DNA from: Hermodice carunculata
Taxonomy: Eukaryota; Annelida; Polychaeta; Eunicida; Amphinomidae
DNA length: 64,000 nucleotides
Assembly (NCBI GenBank): GCA_964020975.1
Contig: OZ026619.1
Location: forward strand, 94,125,404 to 94,189,403
Direction of reading: 5' to 3'
Position numbers and translations under genes: made by a program. Under the pieces are notes generated by a model. It had not been told where the DNA came from. It ran no database searches and was given only the letters and a program-made list of their open reading frames with translations. Positions 23,281-35,280 of this stretch are shown here, piece by piece. Each line of letters starts with the position of its first letter. Positions within the stretch are counted from its first letter, which is position 1.

Positions 23281-23505
23281 ATGTCTGACAGTGGCAGCAA
23301 TTCCGAGTTCTCAGACTCCCTTGTGTCTGGAGAGGATCTGGGCCTGTATGATGGTGCGAGGGAAACAGATTCTGAGTAACCTGTCAACCTGCCACTAGTT
23401 GAATGGGGTATGAGCCAGTGGCGAGGGCTGACGATCCAGAAGCCATGGAGGTTGGGGGGCAACATCAGGGTGCAGCACCGCCGCGACGCATGGGAACACA
23501 GATTG
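23281..23505 (+). CDS. P2X7-domain protein, N-terminal acidic block (frame changes inside)
   Basis: The ATG at 23281 opens MSDSGSNSEFSDSLVSGEDL, followed by YDGARETDSE and a TAA. In another frame the segment from 23403 reads GYEPVARADDPEAMEVGGQH and ends at a good donor (ATTG/GTAAAC, exon end 23505). Proteins with a P2X7-type intracellular domain in invertebrates commonly begin with a Ser/Asp/Glu-rich stretch containing YDG and a later Y.YEP motif, so the two parts together look like one such N-terminus with a frame change or a missed intron between them. Only a very small intron would fit, which argues for decay or a sequencing error. The C-terminal exon is at 25464-25638. Confidence 0.5.
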
Positions 23506-25463
23506 GTAAACAAAACAGTTTCATATCATACGACTATAAATGTACAAGTCAATGTCATTGTTTAAAAAGTGATTATATGAATTATATTTATGGCTACCTG
23601 AGACCAGCCCTTAAAATTGAGATTTTTGTGCGGTTGTTGCTATTTAAATAAGAAACCCCGAACAGAATGAGTGACAGTAACACATGCTGCATTGCAATGC
23701 TCGTCTTGGTCGTGGGCGTCGTGGATAACCTGACAGCTCAATTGAGCTTGGAAAGGATCCCTGCTTAATAAGTCCACGAAGTAAAAGAGTAGATGAATGA
23801 GACGATTGGAGAGGATTTGGGCAGTCAGACTCAATGAAGAAGTACAATAGTCCAAGATGTCCATTTTGCTGCAGTCGGCCGTTGTAGGCTGAGTACTCAG
23901 AGTAAGCCTAGGTCCTGTAAGTTGTAACGTTAAGCCAGTTCAATTGTTGGCCATTGTCCCTGGCTCAGAATTGATATCCTACCAATTCAATTTTATTTTA
24001 CATTTCTCGACAGCTTTTGGATTCCCGATGACCTGATGATAGAATGTTAATGCCTATTTCTGAACTAGTGTGAGTACAATTACAACCTACTGCATGTATG
24101 GAGTGGTGGTAGTAGTGTGCTAGCCTGTAGTAGCATTCAGATGCATACTTTGCCTAATTTTACAGCATTTTAGGCTTCCTACTGAATCCTAGTAATATCT
24201 TAGATTCACTGTACATCAAAAACACTGGCCCACACTACTAATCTCTGCTTGGTGAATATGTATGTGTGCAGTCAAACTTTGATGGATTCACCATTGCAAT
24301 TTCAAATAAGACATGGGTTCCGAGTTTTAAATCAACTATTTGAAAACAATTATACCCTCTAAACCAACAAGGAGCCTAGACTCCTTTATACCATTTCAAT
24401 TTTGAATTGTATCTATGGTATTACAACAAGTCTGTGGTAACTTTTATCACCTTTTAAAAAAATGAACATTTTTTTTATTATTCGGACATAATTGATGCAA
24501 TCACATTTTGTCATCTCCATTCTTGTCAGATAGTATGGGGGGGGGTCTTTTCTCTTCTTAGGCTTGTTGTAAATTCCATGCAGTTTCCAAACAAGAGTGT
24601 AATGTCTATTTCACCACTGACTTATTAAATTTCAGAGTAGAATGTTGGACTGTTACATTGACCGAAGCAGACACTTGGAATAATCAGCTGGGACTAAGCT
24701 TATGACAGAAACCAAACTTTTTTGGTTTGTGATATTTTCACTCTGTTAGGCCCAAAAGAGCAAAAGGTATGCTCTTTGTCTGCTGTACCCTTCTTGCCTT
24801 ACCATTGTATTTTCTCCAATATACAGGCACACAATCATCATGATAAAATTTTTTAGATAATACTGGTGTTTAGAAGGCTTCTTCCTAAGAGCCCGACTAT
24901 GGATGTTCATGTTTTGGAAGGGAAATTATTACCATTCTTATTTAACTTTCTAGAAACCAGACAACTTAAACTATAATGTCATCTTGTTACATATACATGT
25001 GTATGTCTTTGCACATAATATTTATGAAGAATGTAGCATTCACCAAGACACTTCAGACTTGACATGGCCACAACTCCTACATTCAGCACAGAGAATGCGC
25101 ACATTATTTGTAAGAAATGTAATGCAATACAACGGACAGTAGTGGGGTTGAAAGATATCAACTCCCTGTCCTTATGAGCGTAAGACATAGTTATACTGAA
25201 CTTGTGGTCAGTTATTACCCTGGTATGCATTAACCTCTGATGAGTCCAGTGAATGATCAAAGGAGTCAGGCACATTTGGTACACAGTGTATCTGCTCTTA
25301 TCAACACTTGCCTAGTCTTTCTAATGTCATATTTTACAAATACAGTTGTACTAAACCCCTAAATCAGTTAATGTCAAGCACTGACGCATCTGGTTTTGTC
25401 ATAGAAGCTTTCATTATCAGTATGCATGTATTTAGTCAAATGGTCAACAATTTTTTTTTGCAG
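23506..25463 (+). other. Presumed intron(s) of the P2X7-like gene
   Basis: The family has a Cys-rich middle (CxCG..C and CC motifs) that I could not find in this stretch. A minus-strand frame at 23640-23864 lacks any recognisable domain. A poly-G tract lies near 24536-24545. Otherwise nothing was recognised. Confidence 0.4.
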
Positions 25464-25638
25464 ACACTACAGATACATTGCCTGTAGGCAGTTCGTTTGG
25501 TGGTGTTGGGGATTCCTGGGAAAGAACATCCAAGTGCCCTTGCCATCGTGTGTGGTCAACATAGTCTGTGACCGTTTCCCATCTTTGGTCTTTGAGGGGT
25601 ATCATGAGGCCCCTGTAGACCTGGAAGAACTGGCATAA
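25464..25638 (+). CDS. P2X7-type intracellular (ballast) domain, C-terminal exon
   Basis: After a polypyrimidine tract and TTTTTTTTGCAG the exon reads HYRYIACRQFVWWCWGFLGK, then NIQVPLPSCVVNIVCDRFP and ends VFEGYHEAPVDLEELA with TAA at 25636-25638. The pattern HYRY.AYRQF..W.WG.LG..I.V.LPSCVV..IR..FP is the C-terminal half of the P2X7 receptor cytosolic domain, which in vertebrate P2X7 carries Zn and guanine nucleotide and in many invertebrates occurs in large families of stand-alone, non-channel proteins. No membrane segments are present here, so this is not a receptor channel by itself. Several aromatic and basic positions differ (IVCDRF where IRQEF is usual), which could mean relaxed constraint. 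Confidence 0.8.
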
Positions 25639-27460
25639 TACTAAATCAGCGAAGTACATTCTAAACTTTGTGTCAGTTCACTGGACCAACTGGTTAGAGC
25701 AGTAAAGGGACACAAACTCCTTGACAGAGGTATCTATGTCGGGACGTTCGCAGCTGGGAGATAGTGTCCGCAGAGTCGGTTGTCTGTGCCTCTCCATGTA
25801 CATGCCTTTAGGTTCGACAGGCATTCAGCATAACCTTGGAACAGATTCCCAATTATTTGCAGTGCATATTCAAAAAAAAAAAAAATCAAGCCAAATTTGT
25901 GGATCATGATTGGCCAAAACTGGCCTGAAGTAAAGATGTGGCCTGCTTTCATAATTTTTACCCTGTGGCCTGAACAGGCCAACAGGGTATAGTTGATGAT
26001 TTTGGTCATGTTTGTGTGTCATCTCCTGCACGTGTTCCTTTATCCATTCTTCTTGGATGCAGTAGCTTTTGAAAAAGAGAAGTGTAAAGTTATGATCATG
26101 AAAGTTATACTGTTGAAGCAACTTGTAGGAAGTTAAGTTTACATCAACATTCAGCAACCTTGGCCTTTTTTCAATGTCATGGGAGGGGGTACATTTGCGA
26201 TGATTGGGTTTTAAAGGTACTGGCTGTCAAGTGTTTATTTGCATTGTTAATGAAAAACATTTAATATGTATGCATTTTTTAAAATCTTAATGGGGGGGGG
26301 GGAGATAACTATACAAGTATAGCAACATTTTGTGTACATATTAAAAGTGCACTGAGATGAGAAAGTTTTACAATATGCTGACCTTAGTTTTAATGAGCTA
26401 TTTTGAAGTGGGATTTTTTTGCACATATGCAGATAAATTAAAGTACTACATGTAGCTGTGATCAATACATGTAATCTGAGGCATCTTGACTTGGTTAACC
26501 ACACAACCATTTGTTATGACAATACAAAGCAGTATGAAAGTTTGTAAATGAGAAAGCCCCATGGATGCATATGGCTAACCATATGTTGGCTTTGTTTTTT
26601 TCCATGCGCAGTGCAGCTCCCCCTTCCTTCGCTTTTGGGAAGCTCAGGGTGAAGCATGGTCTCCCATCGTTTGTGGTTGCTTGCATTCTGTCTGCATTCT
26701 AGTTGAAATGCATGGCAGATATGAACAATCGTAAAATTTAGAGGAGCAAAGGTTACAGTCCTGTCATGGACAGGGAGGATACTTTAGAGCAATCCCTATT
26801 TAATTTACTTGCAGTACGTTGTACCAAGGACTGTGATGCAGAAAAACAGCAATGTACAAGTGGCATGACAGCAAAACAGGTTGTGGATGGTGCTATCAAA
26901 TGTCTCTGACAGTCAACAAAATTAAGTAACTTTTTGGTGATAATGAGCTTCTGCTGTCTACCACTTCTAGGGCTTATCAGAGACTGACCAGTGATTTCAA
27001 CCCATACAAATGGTGCATTTTTGTATTCATTTCATTCATTCAGTACATTTTCAAAAGCTGACATAGTTCATATAACTAATATTTTGTTTATCATGTGTTG
27101 GGCTGAAAGTTGCCTTCATTGGCTACAGAGCAGTTAGCTCCTAGAGTTAATGTACCTTGAAACATTTTGATGCTGAATCAAAATATATTTGGCTTTTTGA
27201 GTCAATTTAAGTGGAAGTATTTAGCAGCATTTGTTACAATTTTGTCAGCGTTTTGCTCCTAAATGATGGCAACATTCAGGGCTTGTGTGTGAATTGAAGC
27301 ATTGTTTATGATAGCCACAAGTGTACATGAATTTTCACAACAAAACTGGGTAATTTTGTGATTGGCATGGGATATGGTATTAAACTTTCATCCCAGAGAA
27401 GCATATGTATAAGTGCTTAAATAGATGTAAACATAGAAGAAATGTCTCTTGTGATCTCAC
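25639..27460. other. 1.8-kb stretch without a supported gene
   Basis: Short homopolymer runs (A at about 25871-25883, G at about 26293-26302) are present. No coding frame, repeat family or splice-site pair could be supported. Confidence 0.45.
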
Positions 27461-27633
27461 CTCACATACACCCCCCCAGTAAGAGAATGCAACATTCTTA
27501 GGTACAAATTGTATATCCAAGCTGTGCTTTGCTTCAAGGATGGAGGTCTGGTACACTGATGAAAGCTTGCCAGTGTCCTTTAACAGTTTGGGTTTCAGCA
27601 AAGCCTCTTCCAGGCGCACAGCTCCTGTAGATC
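27461..27633 (-). CDS. Candidate internal coding exon, unknown protein
   Basis: On the minus strand a TTATATCAG acceptor precedes a 173-bp open segment that ends GTATGTGAG/GTGAGATC, a good donor. The predicted peptide includes STGAVRLEEALLKPKLLKDT, GKLSSVYQTSILEAKHSLDI and QFVPKNVAFSYWGGVCE. It has the even, non-repetitive composition of a real globular protein, but I do not recognise the family. It starts in phase 1 and ends in phase 0. Its orientation matches NME, yet the peptide is not NDPK sequence. It may belong to the same gene as the start-exon candidate at 34416-34478, although the phases do not join directly and another exon would be needed. Confidence 0.5.
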
Positions 27634-28073
27634 CTGATATAAGATACATTTTGATTAAGACAAAAAATTGTGTTGTATATTAGTATTTCTCTGTCAATAT
27701 AACTTTGGACAAAGACATCCTTACCAGGTTTCAAAATTGATTAAATCCAAGTCGTGTGCCTGGCACGATCAGTATGAGTGAGTGTAAGCACATGAGCACT
27801 GATACAGCCATGAACAAGCATGTTTCTCTCAGTATCCTTTACGTGGTTGTTTTCTTTTTAAAGCGCAAGTGACCTTGAAACATTAGGTCAAAATCAGTCA
27901 CTGTAAGGCAAAAAAAAATGGTTTGTTTCCCCTAACTGGAACCACCTTTCTCTAAAAAAAAATAAAAACATCTGCCAACCCAAAATTGTGACGCATTTAA
28001 CAAAAAAACATACTGACCCCCCCCCCCCCGAATAAAAAAAAAATTTGGTCCATGAGGGGAAGCACACTTAATT
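27634..28073. other. Non-coding stretch
   Basis: It contains A-rich runs and a poly-C tract at about 28018-28029. Nothing else was recognised. Confidence 0.45.
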
Positions 28074-28144
28074 ATGTCTCCCGGTGGAAGCCGGGGGGGA
28101 CATATTGTTTTAGTGCCCGTTTCTTCCGCTTCTTCTTAATCTTC

Positions 28145-28182
<38 letters not shown>

Positions 28183-28651
28183 CAGGTTCTTCAACACTTG
28201 GTTTCTGTGCGATAAGTCTTGAAGGACTTGACAGAATTTGATGAAACTTGGTAGGATTATGAATCTAGGCAAGAGCTAGGTTGGGATTGTATTTGGATAA
28301 CTTGAGCGAATTCTCAAGGTCACAGGGTCACTTATGTGAAATTGGTTTCCGTTCGATAAGTCATGAAGAACAGGATGAAATTTGATGAAACTTGGCAGGA
28401 TTATATATCAAGGTAAGGCCAAGGTTGGGATTGTTTTTGGGTGACCTTGACCTAATTTTCAAGGTCACAGGGTCATTTATGTGAAATTGGTTTCTCTGCA
28501 ATAAGTCTTGAAGAACTTGATGAAAATTGCTAGATTAATGTATCTAGGTGAGAGCTAAAATACGATTGTAATTTTCAAGCAAACTTGGTCATTTGTAATT
28601 TGTTATCACCTGTAGCTTATTCAGAGACGTAAGTGTTCCACTGGGAGACAT
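28074..28651. repeat. Dispersed repeat of the ATGTCTCCC-hairpin family
   Basis: The head ATGTCTCCCGG...CCGGGGGGACAT (28074-28103) is a hairpin; the other end reads CCACTGGGAGACAT. Inside are a (GTT)n run (28147-28182) and three diverged modules with GATGAAACTTGG.AGGATTAT, GGTTTC and TTTTCAAGGTCACAGGGTCA. The 12-mer TGACCTTGACCT is at 28442-28453. It is non-coding and resembles the other TGACCTTG-rich families in the window in architecture. Confidence 0.75.
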
Positions 28652-29009
28652 TTGATTTTCTGTTGGAAAATCAGTCTGTTCTAGTATTTTTTTTTTTTCA
28701 AGCCTCAACAAGATTTTATACTCCGAGATGGTCTTCATTCTATATGAATTTTGCAAGCTTACGTCTGGTTTTCAAAATTTGTGTGCTTTGCTTTATTCAG
28801 TATGTGGTGTAGTGTGGCCTCCCTTTTGCTTGAATTACTTCTGCTTGTCCTTGTATATTAGCATCTGTAGATGCTGTACACCAGTACAGGTGTAGTGAAA
28901 TGGCCTTTTTCCAGTTGCCGACATCACCACACTCTGATTGCTTGCTAATATTGACAACCTTTTTTGATACACCTGCACAGCATAGAAAACAAAGGATAAT
29001 TTTCCATTC
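28652..29009. other. Non-coding spacer
   Basis: Nothing was recognised apart from a T-rich run near 28687-28698. Confidence 0.45.
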
Positions 29010-29402
29010 TTTTAGCTCAGCTAACCAAAGGTTGCTGAGCGTATATGATCATTCGTGTTTGTCAGTGCATCGCCATACAGTCTACAGTTGTCAAGTTAAC
29101 TCCATATACCTTTCAGGACTTAAAAAGGGTATAAAAATCAAGGTTAAGTAGGTGGCACCTGTTGAAATTTGGTGGTGCCACCTACAGTATAATTGAAGAT
29201 ATGGACCAAGATATGTTGAAAACACATTAAATTCAAAATGTCTAGAAACAGTTGGAGGTCTCCTATTGCTTGACATGGATGATGTTGACCCACTTTCTCA
29301 AGGTTATGGAGGGCATGCATTTCAGGAAATTAGAAATCAAGATGTAACTGCAATATTTAGCCTGGGTGACAGCAAAGCGTGAGGCCCATGGACCTCTTGT
29401 TG
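29010..29402 (-). repeat. Short AACAAGAGG-family repeat, inverted copy
   Basis: On the minus strand it begins AACAAGAGGTCCATGGGCCT, where AGGTCC/GGGCCT forms the head hairpin. It ends with the stem GCTCAGCAACC/GGTTAGCTGAGC and CTAAAAG, the same tail arrangement as the long copies. A small inverted repeat (AGGTGGCACC / GGTGCCACCT) lies at 29149-29184. It is only about 390 bp, so it lacks most of the internal modules. Confidence 0.55.
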
Positions 29403-29478
29403 CTATTCTTACCCTCATTGCTCTTTAGAATAAACATGATAAAGTAAGGGTTGAGAAATATTATAAACTCTTGAAGAT

Positions 29479-29481
<3 letters not shown>

Positions 29482-29526
<45 letters not shown>
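29482..29526. repeat. (TA)n microsatellite
   Basis: Alternating TA over about 45 bp. Confidence 0.95.
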
Positions 29527-29528
<2 letters not shown>

Positions 29529-32299
29529 GTGCAGTTCCTTCTTCTTTTTTTAATGCCCCCAGCAAGGGGTGATATCGATTTGTATGTCTCACTTGTAACA
29601 TGAAACTTATATTGAACGTACATCCAAAATTATTGGACCCACAGTCATGAAACTTCACAAGATTATTAATTAGTATATATGTGCACATGTGGTTTGTTTG
29701 GATGTTTAATTGTACATATATATCAGTGTAACATTACAGGTGTATTACCGAGATGAAAGGTGATAAGGATGTGAAATACTAGTGGCACCACCTTTGGTAA
29801 GTGATGGATAATTTATTGAAGAGGAAGAAAATATATTCATTATCTTCACAATAAATTATATTTACAGCACCAACAAATGTCAAATGTTCAAAGTTTTTTC
29901 CTGAGTGGTGGTATTCTGGAATATTTGACTTGGGGGGGGGGTGGATGTTATATCTATGATGAAAATTCAGCAAATAAAACTGAGAAAATGCTGATTTGGG
30001 TTTATTTAAAAAAAAATTGCCCTCGAAAATATAAATGATTATTCAGTTGATTGAATTTCAAATTTGCCCAAAAACTGTGATCAATTCAACAACTTATGTA
30101 CATTTATAAGAAATAAATTCTTGAGAAGAGTAGCAATTCAATTGACATTGGTTTTCCCCCTTCTAAGGCCACTGCCACTGCAGCTCAAAAGTGCTCTCCA
30201 CCTTACAAGAAGGATGCACTTTCCACATACAGACAATGTAATTGTAATGCAACACTTTTTTTTCACAAGAATGGCCTTTTAAGAGGGATGGACACATTAT
30301 TGACAGAGGCCTTACAAGTGGACGACCACTGTGCTTCTCCCAATACTATGATTTCTTGACTTCAATAAATCTGTTCTCCAGGTTTTGCTGTTGTTGTTGC
30401 TTTTTTTTTTTTTTTTTTGTTTTTTTTTGTTTGTTTGTTTGTTTGTTTTTTTTTTGTTTTTTTAAGGATCCGTCCCATAGGGGGGACCCCTTCTGTTTTC
30501 GGGTTGTACATCTGTCCGGCTGTGCGCACTCTTGACCTTGATTTTAGTACAGTTCCCAATGGGTTTGTTTTTCTACGAACACATCAATAGTGGTGACATT
30601 CCATCAAATCAATGACCAGGTTTGTGCAATACACAAGTCACCTTTTTTTGAAATGCCTTGTGAGAATTTTTTAACGAGATAATTTTTTTTCTGAATGAGA
30701 TCCTCAATACCTTTAAGTATACTGCATGAAACTGCCAAACTTTGGAAGCCCTGGTCAAACTGATAAGCCAAAAAAATTAAAAAAAATAAATAAATAATAT
30801 TAATCAGTCAAAGCTAAATCTATAGAATCAGTAGAAATATTCAATCAGGTGGGTTTTTTTCTCATATAGATGTACTATTGATATGCCATATTGATAGTGT
30901 TCAAACGGTACATGGGCTTACAGAATTAGGTTTGTTAAGTTTCTCTGTATTAAATATCACATTCACTTCTAATATCAACAGCCTTGATATTGACAATGGA
31001 AAAAAAAATGCTGAAAAATTAAATATGTGTTTATTTATTACTACTAGACTATCAAACGAACAGGATTTTTTTTATGCATTTTCAGGCAAATTCTGCATGG
31101 TTTTTGGAGTTACTTTGATACATGTAACTGCAACTGATTCTTTAAAAAAATAAAGCTTTACGCATAGGTGATCAGGCAGGCAGGCAAACCGATGGGGGGA
31201 TTTGGTTTGACAGATTAATGACTCGGGTACCAAGGTGCTCAAGTCATCATGTGCTGTCACATGAAGTCGTATCTGTAAAGAGAACCGGGTTGAGTGGACT
31301 TCATTATGTCGTTTTGAATTAGCTTCATTATGCATGCGCATTTATCAGGTTGAAAACTCGGACTTTGACTTTGACTTGCGGCTTGGTCCCCTGGCCCTGG
31401 GCTGGTGTGTTTTCTCTTGACGACTTCGATTAGTAGGCCTACTTTACCTTACATGGTCGAAATTGTGAATGGTAAAATGGTCGGAGCATACATGTAAATT
31501 CCGCTTTTGAAATGCGACATGAGTTCATGGGTCACTAAAACAGCAGTGGCAGGAGCACTCGTAATTCTTCAGGTAGTAGTGTGTAGATATATTGATTGTT
31601 CATGTATACCCCCATGCTAGGGGACTGTGTAATATTTGTACGGGTTTTATTTGTCTTTATGAAGTGTATGTATGTCTTTCGACGACACCATGTAAATGGT
31701 ATATGTCAATAAAGTTATTTCCATGTATATTCCCAGACCCAGGCACCCAGCCATCACTTCCTTTGCATTTGACCATGGAGGTATTACATCCATGATTTGA
31801 CAAACTTGACCCATTGTTTCCACAAAGTATCATCCCTTGGGAAACTGAACAGGGAAACGTGGTCCCAGTTTGTCTTGCTGCAGAATTTCACGCAGCACTG
31901 TTGACTGGCCCGTTTCGGGCGTGCCGCCATTTTGCATTGGACAACTCTAGGTCACATGATCTATTTTTAATGAATATTCATTACGTTTCCAGGAAAAGCA
32001 CGATCTCCGCTTTTTGTTCACAAGGATGCAAGGAGCAGTTTAAAACCGCAATAACTTTGAATATAGAGCCGAAAATCGTGGTAATTTTTCATGTTATCGT
32101 AAAGAGAGGAGTCAAATTAGGCGAAATATGTCTGGTTTTCCTTTTTGAGAATTGCCCTCTAAGAATACAATAAGTCAATTAGTTGTGTTAATAAGCAACA
32201 AAAATTTCAACTTCTTTTTAAATGAAGACAAACACGGTACCTTTCTCAAATCTTAAGTCCAAACTATTGGACCATGGTACTTGAGTCCAAATTTACAAA
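29527..32299. other. 2.8-kb stretch without a supported gene
   Basis: Poly-G at about 29933-29941 and a T-rich (GTTT)n region at 30391-30462 are present. A 119-codon plus-strand frame at 31814-32173 is open but contains no recognisable domain; it spans ATGAATATTCAT and CGCCATTTTG motifs that look regulatory rather than coding, so it is not called. No splice-site pair was supported. Confidence 0.4.
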
Positions 32300-33715
32300 A
32301 TTTGTTCGGTATCTAGGGATATATAGATCTTCCCTGTACCGAGTAGAATAATAATGAACATCAAAATTAAAATGAAAAAAAGTTTTTGAAGATATTTGGC
32401 ATCAGGTTATGAATAGCCTTATAAACAAAGATAGAAGTCATGTAGATATAAATTTGTTCAAATTTTAATATCTTGTGGCTTGAAAAAATAGGATCTGTGT
32501 GGGCGTTATAAGTAGACAAATTGATAATTTGCACTAATTTCTTCTGAAGTACAACAATTTGATTTAGGCTTGTGGCATAAGTAGAAGCCCAGGATGTATT
32601 GCAGTAGATAAAGTAAGGATATGCCAAACTATAATACAACTGGGACAGTATATTTTTCCCAAATTTCCACCTTAATTTTTTGAAAATACCAACAATTTTG
32701 CTCAGTTTATTAGAAGTTTGTGAGATGTGATATTTCCAATTCAAATTTTCGTCTAACCAAATTTACAGTGTATTACCTGTTGTAATTCTGTATCATTGAC
32801 TTTTATTTTTAAAGAATGATGGCTCAGTGAGTGATTCCTCCTGCGGAAGAAAATGAAATCAGTTTTTTTCTCTATATTGACAGATAGTCTGTTTGAGTTA
32901 AACCACTCAATATACCTAAGCCCAAAGACATATTAATGTTGTGTTCCAATACATCTAGATCGTGACCAGTAAATATGAGACTAGTATCATCAGCAAATAG
33001 TAAAGAAAAAATGTCTTGTGACACAGTGCCAAGATCACTAATGTATAACAAGAAGAGAAGCCGGCCAAGTATTGAGCCTTGTGGTACGCCACATGTGATT
33101 TTCATACGTGGTGATTCAGTGTTTTGGAAAGAAACAAATTGTTCTCTATCAGTCATATAACTTACGCACCACGGAAGAGGCAGTCCTCCAACACCCTAGT
33201 GGGATAATTTTGAGAAAAGAATAGTAAGATTAACGGTATCAAGAGCCTTGGACAGATCCAGAAGAATACTGACAGCAAAATGCCTTCTATCCAGGGCTTC
33301 TGGTACCTCATTGACTAAGTAATTTACTGCCATTTCAGTACCATATCCTTGGTGAAATCCAAACTGAAAGTCATACAAAATATGATGTTTTTCCAAGAAT
33401 GCAATAAATTGTTTATTAACTACTTTTTCAAATATTTTGGAAAAGAATGGTAGCACAGAAATTGGTCGGTAATTTGTAAACAATTCAGGATATCCCTTCT
33501 TATATAAGGGAATAACCTTGGCTATTTTAAGAACATCATATGTTAGAGGTTTAAGAATGCCAGCAGATATATGTTTGACAACTTTCGGATCAATTTCATC
33601 CTATCCTGGTGAAAAATTACGTAAAGAATGAATTATAACAGGTACATCATCTTCCACAATGGGGTGAAAACAAAGTGAGCATGGATAATTTCCTTTCAAG
33701 CAGGATGAAGAGTTT
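32300..33715 (-). mobile_element. Decayed LINE (CR1/Jockey-like), reverse transcriptase region
   Basis: Three minus-strand blocks in order cover most of the RT: NYRPISVLPFFSKIFEKVVN (33483-33196), GVPQGSILGRLLFLLYISDL plus the catalytic LLFADDTSLIF (33156-32872), and a C-terminal block with QLYYSLAYPYFIYCNTSWAS (32744-32367). Upstream residues up to about 33715 (IVEDDVPVIIHSLR, then DEIDPKVVKHIS) belong to the RT N-terminus. The blocks are in different frames with stops between, so the copy is dead. The endonuclease is absent. It is a different subfamily from the LINEs at 35565-37362 and 55836-63178. Confidence 0.85.
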
Positions 33716-33718
33716 TGA

Positions 33719-33963
33719 TTGGTAGTGGGAAATAATTTTTGTGAGATTTGGTCCGGCATTAATGAGAAATTTATTAAAAGTATTGTGCCAGACGTAAGTG
33801 CAATGGTTTGTTTGTCTCAAAAGACCTTACTAAAAAACGATCCCAGCTTTTTGTTTGAAGCCAGACAACTCAAGCGGAGCAAAAAAATTCATTCATGCTG
33901 GTCACGCGATGGTTGTTTGTATGTGCGCGAATGGAATGGATGGGGTCCAAACAATAGTAATTA
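33719..33963 (+). pseudogene. LINE ORF1-like (FP25K-type C-terminus) fragment
   Basis: The frame contains LSQKTLLKNDPSFLFEARQL and KRSKKIHSCWSRDGCLYVRE. The pattern LT..N..LF.ARxL+...I..AW.RDG.VFVR is the C-terminal domain of ORF1 proteins with PHD/FP25K-like folds carried by many invertebrate LINEs. Only this domain is present, in the opposite orientation to the RT fragment next to it, so it derives from a separate insertion. Confidence 0.45.
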
Positions 33964-34307
33964 AGCAACTGGTCGTGTTGTACAAATACATTCTTCCCCA
34001 GACCTAGAAAAATACATGGAAAACTGAACTCACTGACCAAATTGTATGATCGATAACCTTCTAGATTTGTAATTTTACCTGGCAAGTGTGTTATCTTCCT
34101 CAGTCTATGTTCTGAGTTCCAACTTTTGATTATCAGGTATCGTGTCCTGTGTGTATATTTGTTCCTTCCGTGACATTTGCTTGTTATCTCGTTGCATCAA
34201 CATTGCTACTTTTTTCTTTTTTCTTTTCTCAACGAACTTATTTCTTATTTTTGTTTTGAAAAACCACCAAGAGACTACTTCATGTGATCACCTGTGTGTT
34301 ATTATGA

Positions 34308-34560
34308 TAATAAGTAACTTTGCTGGGTGATGCACATGGTTTTGTACATGTACCTTCAGATGAACTGTATCCGTACCATCCAACTCATATATATTGATCA
34401 TAAGATATCACTTACTTCTACAAACCAGTAATTTGATCCGACATTTCCAGGCTTTTCACTTTGCCGTCTGCCTGTCATAATTCCAATCTTTTGTCACATG
34501 ATAGAGGTTGAATGCTACATGCCATGTACTACTGTTGTATCCACATCTATACTAGTCCGC
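34308..34560. repeat. Diverged segmental duplication, left copy
   Basis: It shares with 35281-35580, in order, AAGTAACT.TGCTGGGTGATG, TGTACCATC, CTACAAACCA, GATC.GACATTT, CATAA.TCCAA.CTTT and ACATGCCATGTACT. The two copies lie about 970 bp apart and flank the 100-bp satellite. The candidate start exon at 34416-34478 falls inside this copy. Confidence 0.5.
34416..34478 (-). CDS. Candidate first coding exon, unknown protein
   Basis: The minus strand reads an ATG followed by 20 codons (MTGRRQSEKPGNVGSNYWFV plus E) and a strong donor, GAA/GTAAGTGA. It ends in phase 0. No family was recognised. The duplicated copy of this region at 35281-35580 does not preserve the frame, which weakens the case or means only this copy is used. 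A link to the exon at 27461-27633 is conceivable but the phases differ. Confidence 0.3.
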
Positions 34561-34613
34561 TTGTCAAGCCTTGTAACCATGTATGTGTAGCGCTATGAGC
34601 CGTTTAATAAGCT

Positions 34614-35013
34614 GTATCTGGCCACGTCCATTGTAATAATTCATACCTGCTGATACTGTGTTTTTACATGCCACTTATTCATATTTATTAATGGGTGAAA
34701 AAGAGTACGACCCGTATCTGGTCACGTCCATTGTAATAATTCATACCTGCTGATACTGTGTTTTTACATGCCACTTATTCGTATTTATTAATGGGTGAAA
34801 AAGAGTACGACCCGTATCTGGTCACGTCCATTGTAATAATTCATACCTGCTGATACTGTGTTTTTACATGCCACTTATTCATATTTATTAATGGGTGAAA
34901 AAGAGTACGACCCATATCTGGTCACGTCCATTGTAATATTTCATACCTGCTGATACTGTGTTTTTACATGCCACTTATTCATATTTATTCATGGGTGAAA
35001 AAATTATGACCCA
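34614..35013. repeat. 100-bp satellite, four tandem copies
   Basis: Units begin at 34614, 34714, 34814 and 34914, exactly 100 bp apart. Each starts GTATCTGGTCACGTCC or a close variant and passes through TTCATACCTGCTGATACTGT and TTTTACATGCCACTTATTC. The first three units are nearly identical and the last has a few more changes, consistent with recent expansion. Confidence 0.95.
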
Positions 35014-35280
35014 TGTCCTTTGCATGGATTGCGACACAGACCAGGCCTGTATTGTATGTGCTAGTTATGTGTGATTATAGCATATGAGCCAGTTATCAAG
35101 CTGTACCAAGATCCATGTCAACATCTGGTTCTGAAGAAGGCAAAAAGTACTTTTATTTCCATCAGCGCACCTAAGTAAGTATCTCCAAGCATTCATGTCA
35201 CCTGGTTCATGCTGGGCACATATCTACCTTTTACCCATTTGCCTACATGATGTGTATTCACTGAATTTCTGATTCATGCT

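Noticed and set aside
25020-25110. Minus-strand peptide NVGVVAM, resembling the GPVVAM segment just before VWEG in NDPK
   Set aside because: No splice donor follows the ATG and the residues before it do not match NDPK; taken as chance.
31814-32173. 119-codon plus-strand frame
   Set aside because: No domain, no splice context and no composition signal; it spans motifs that look non-coding.
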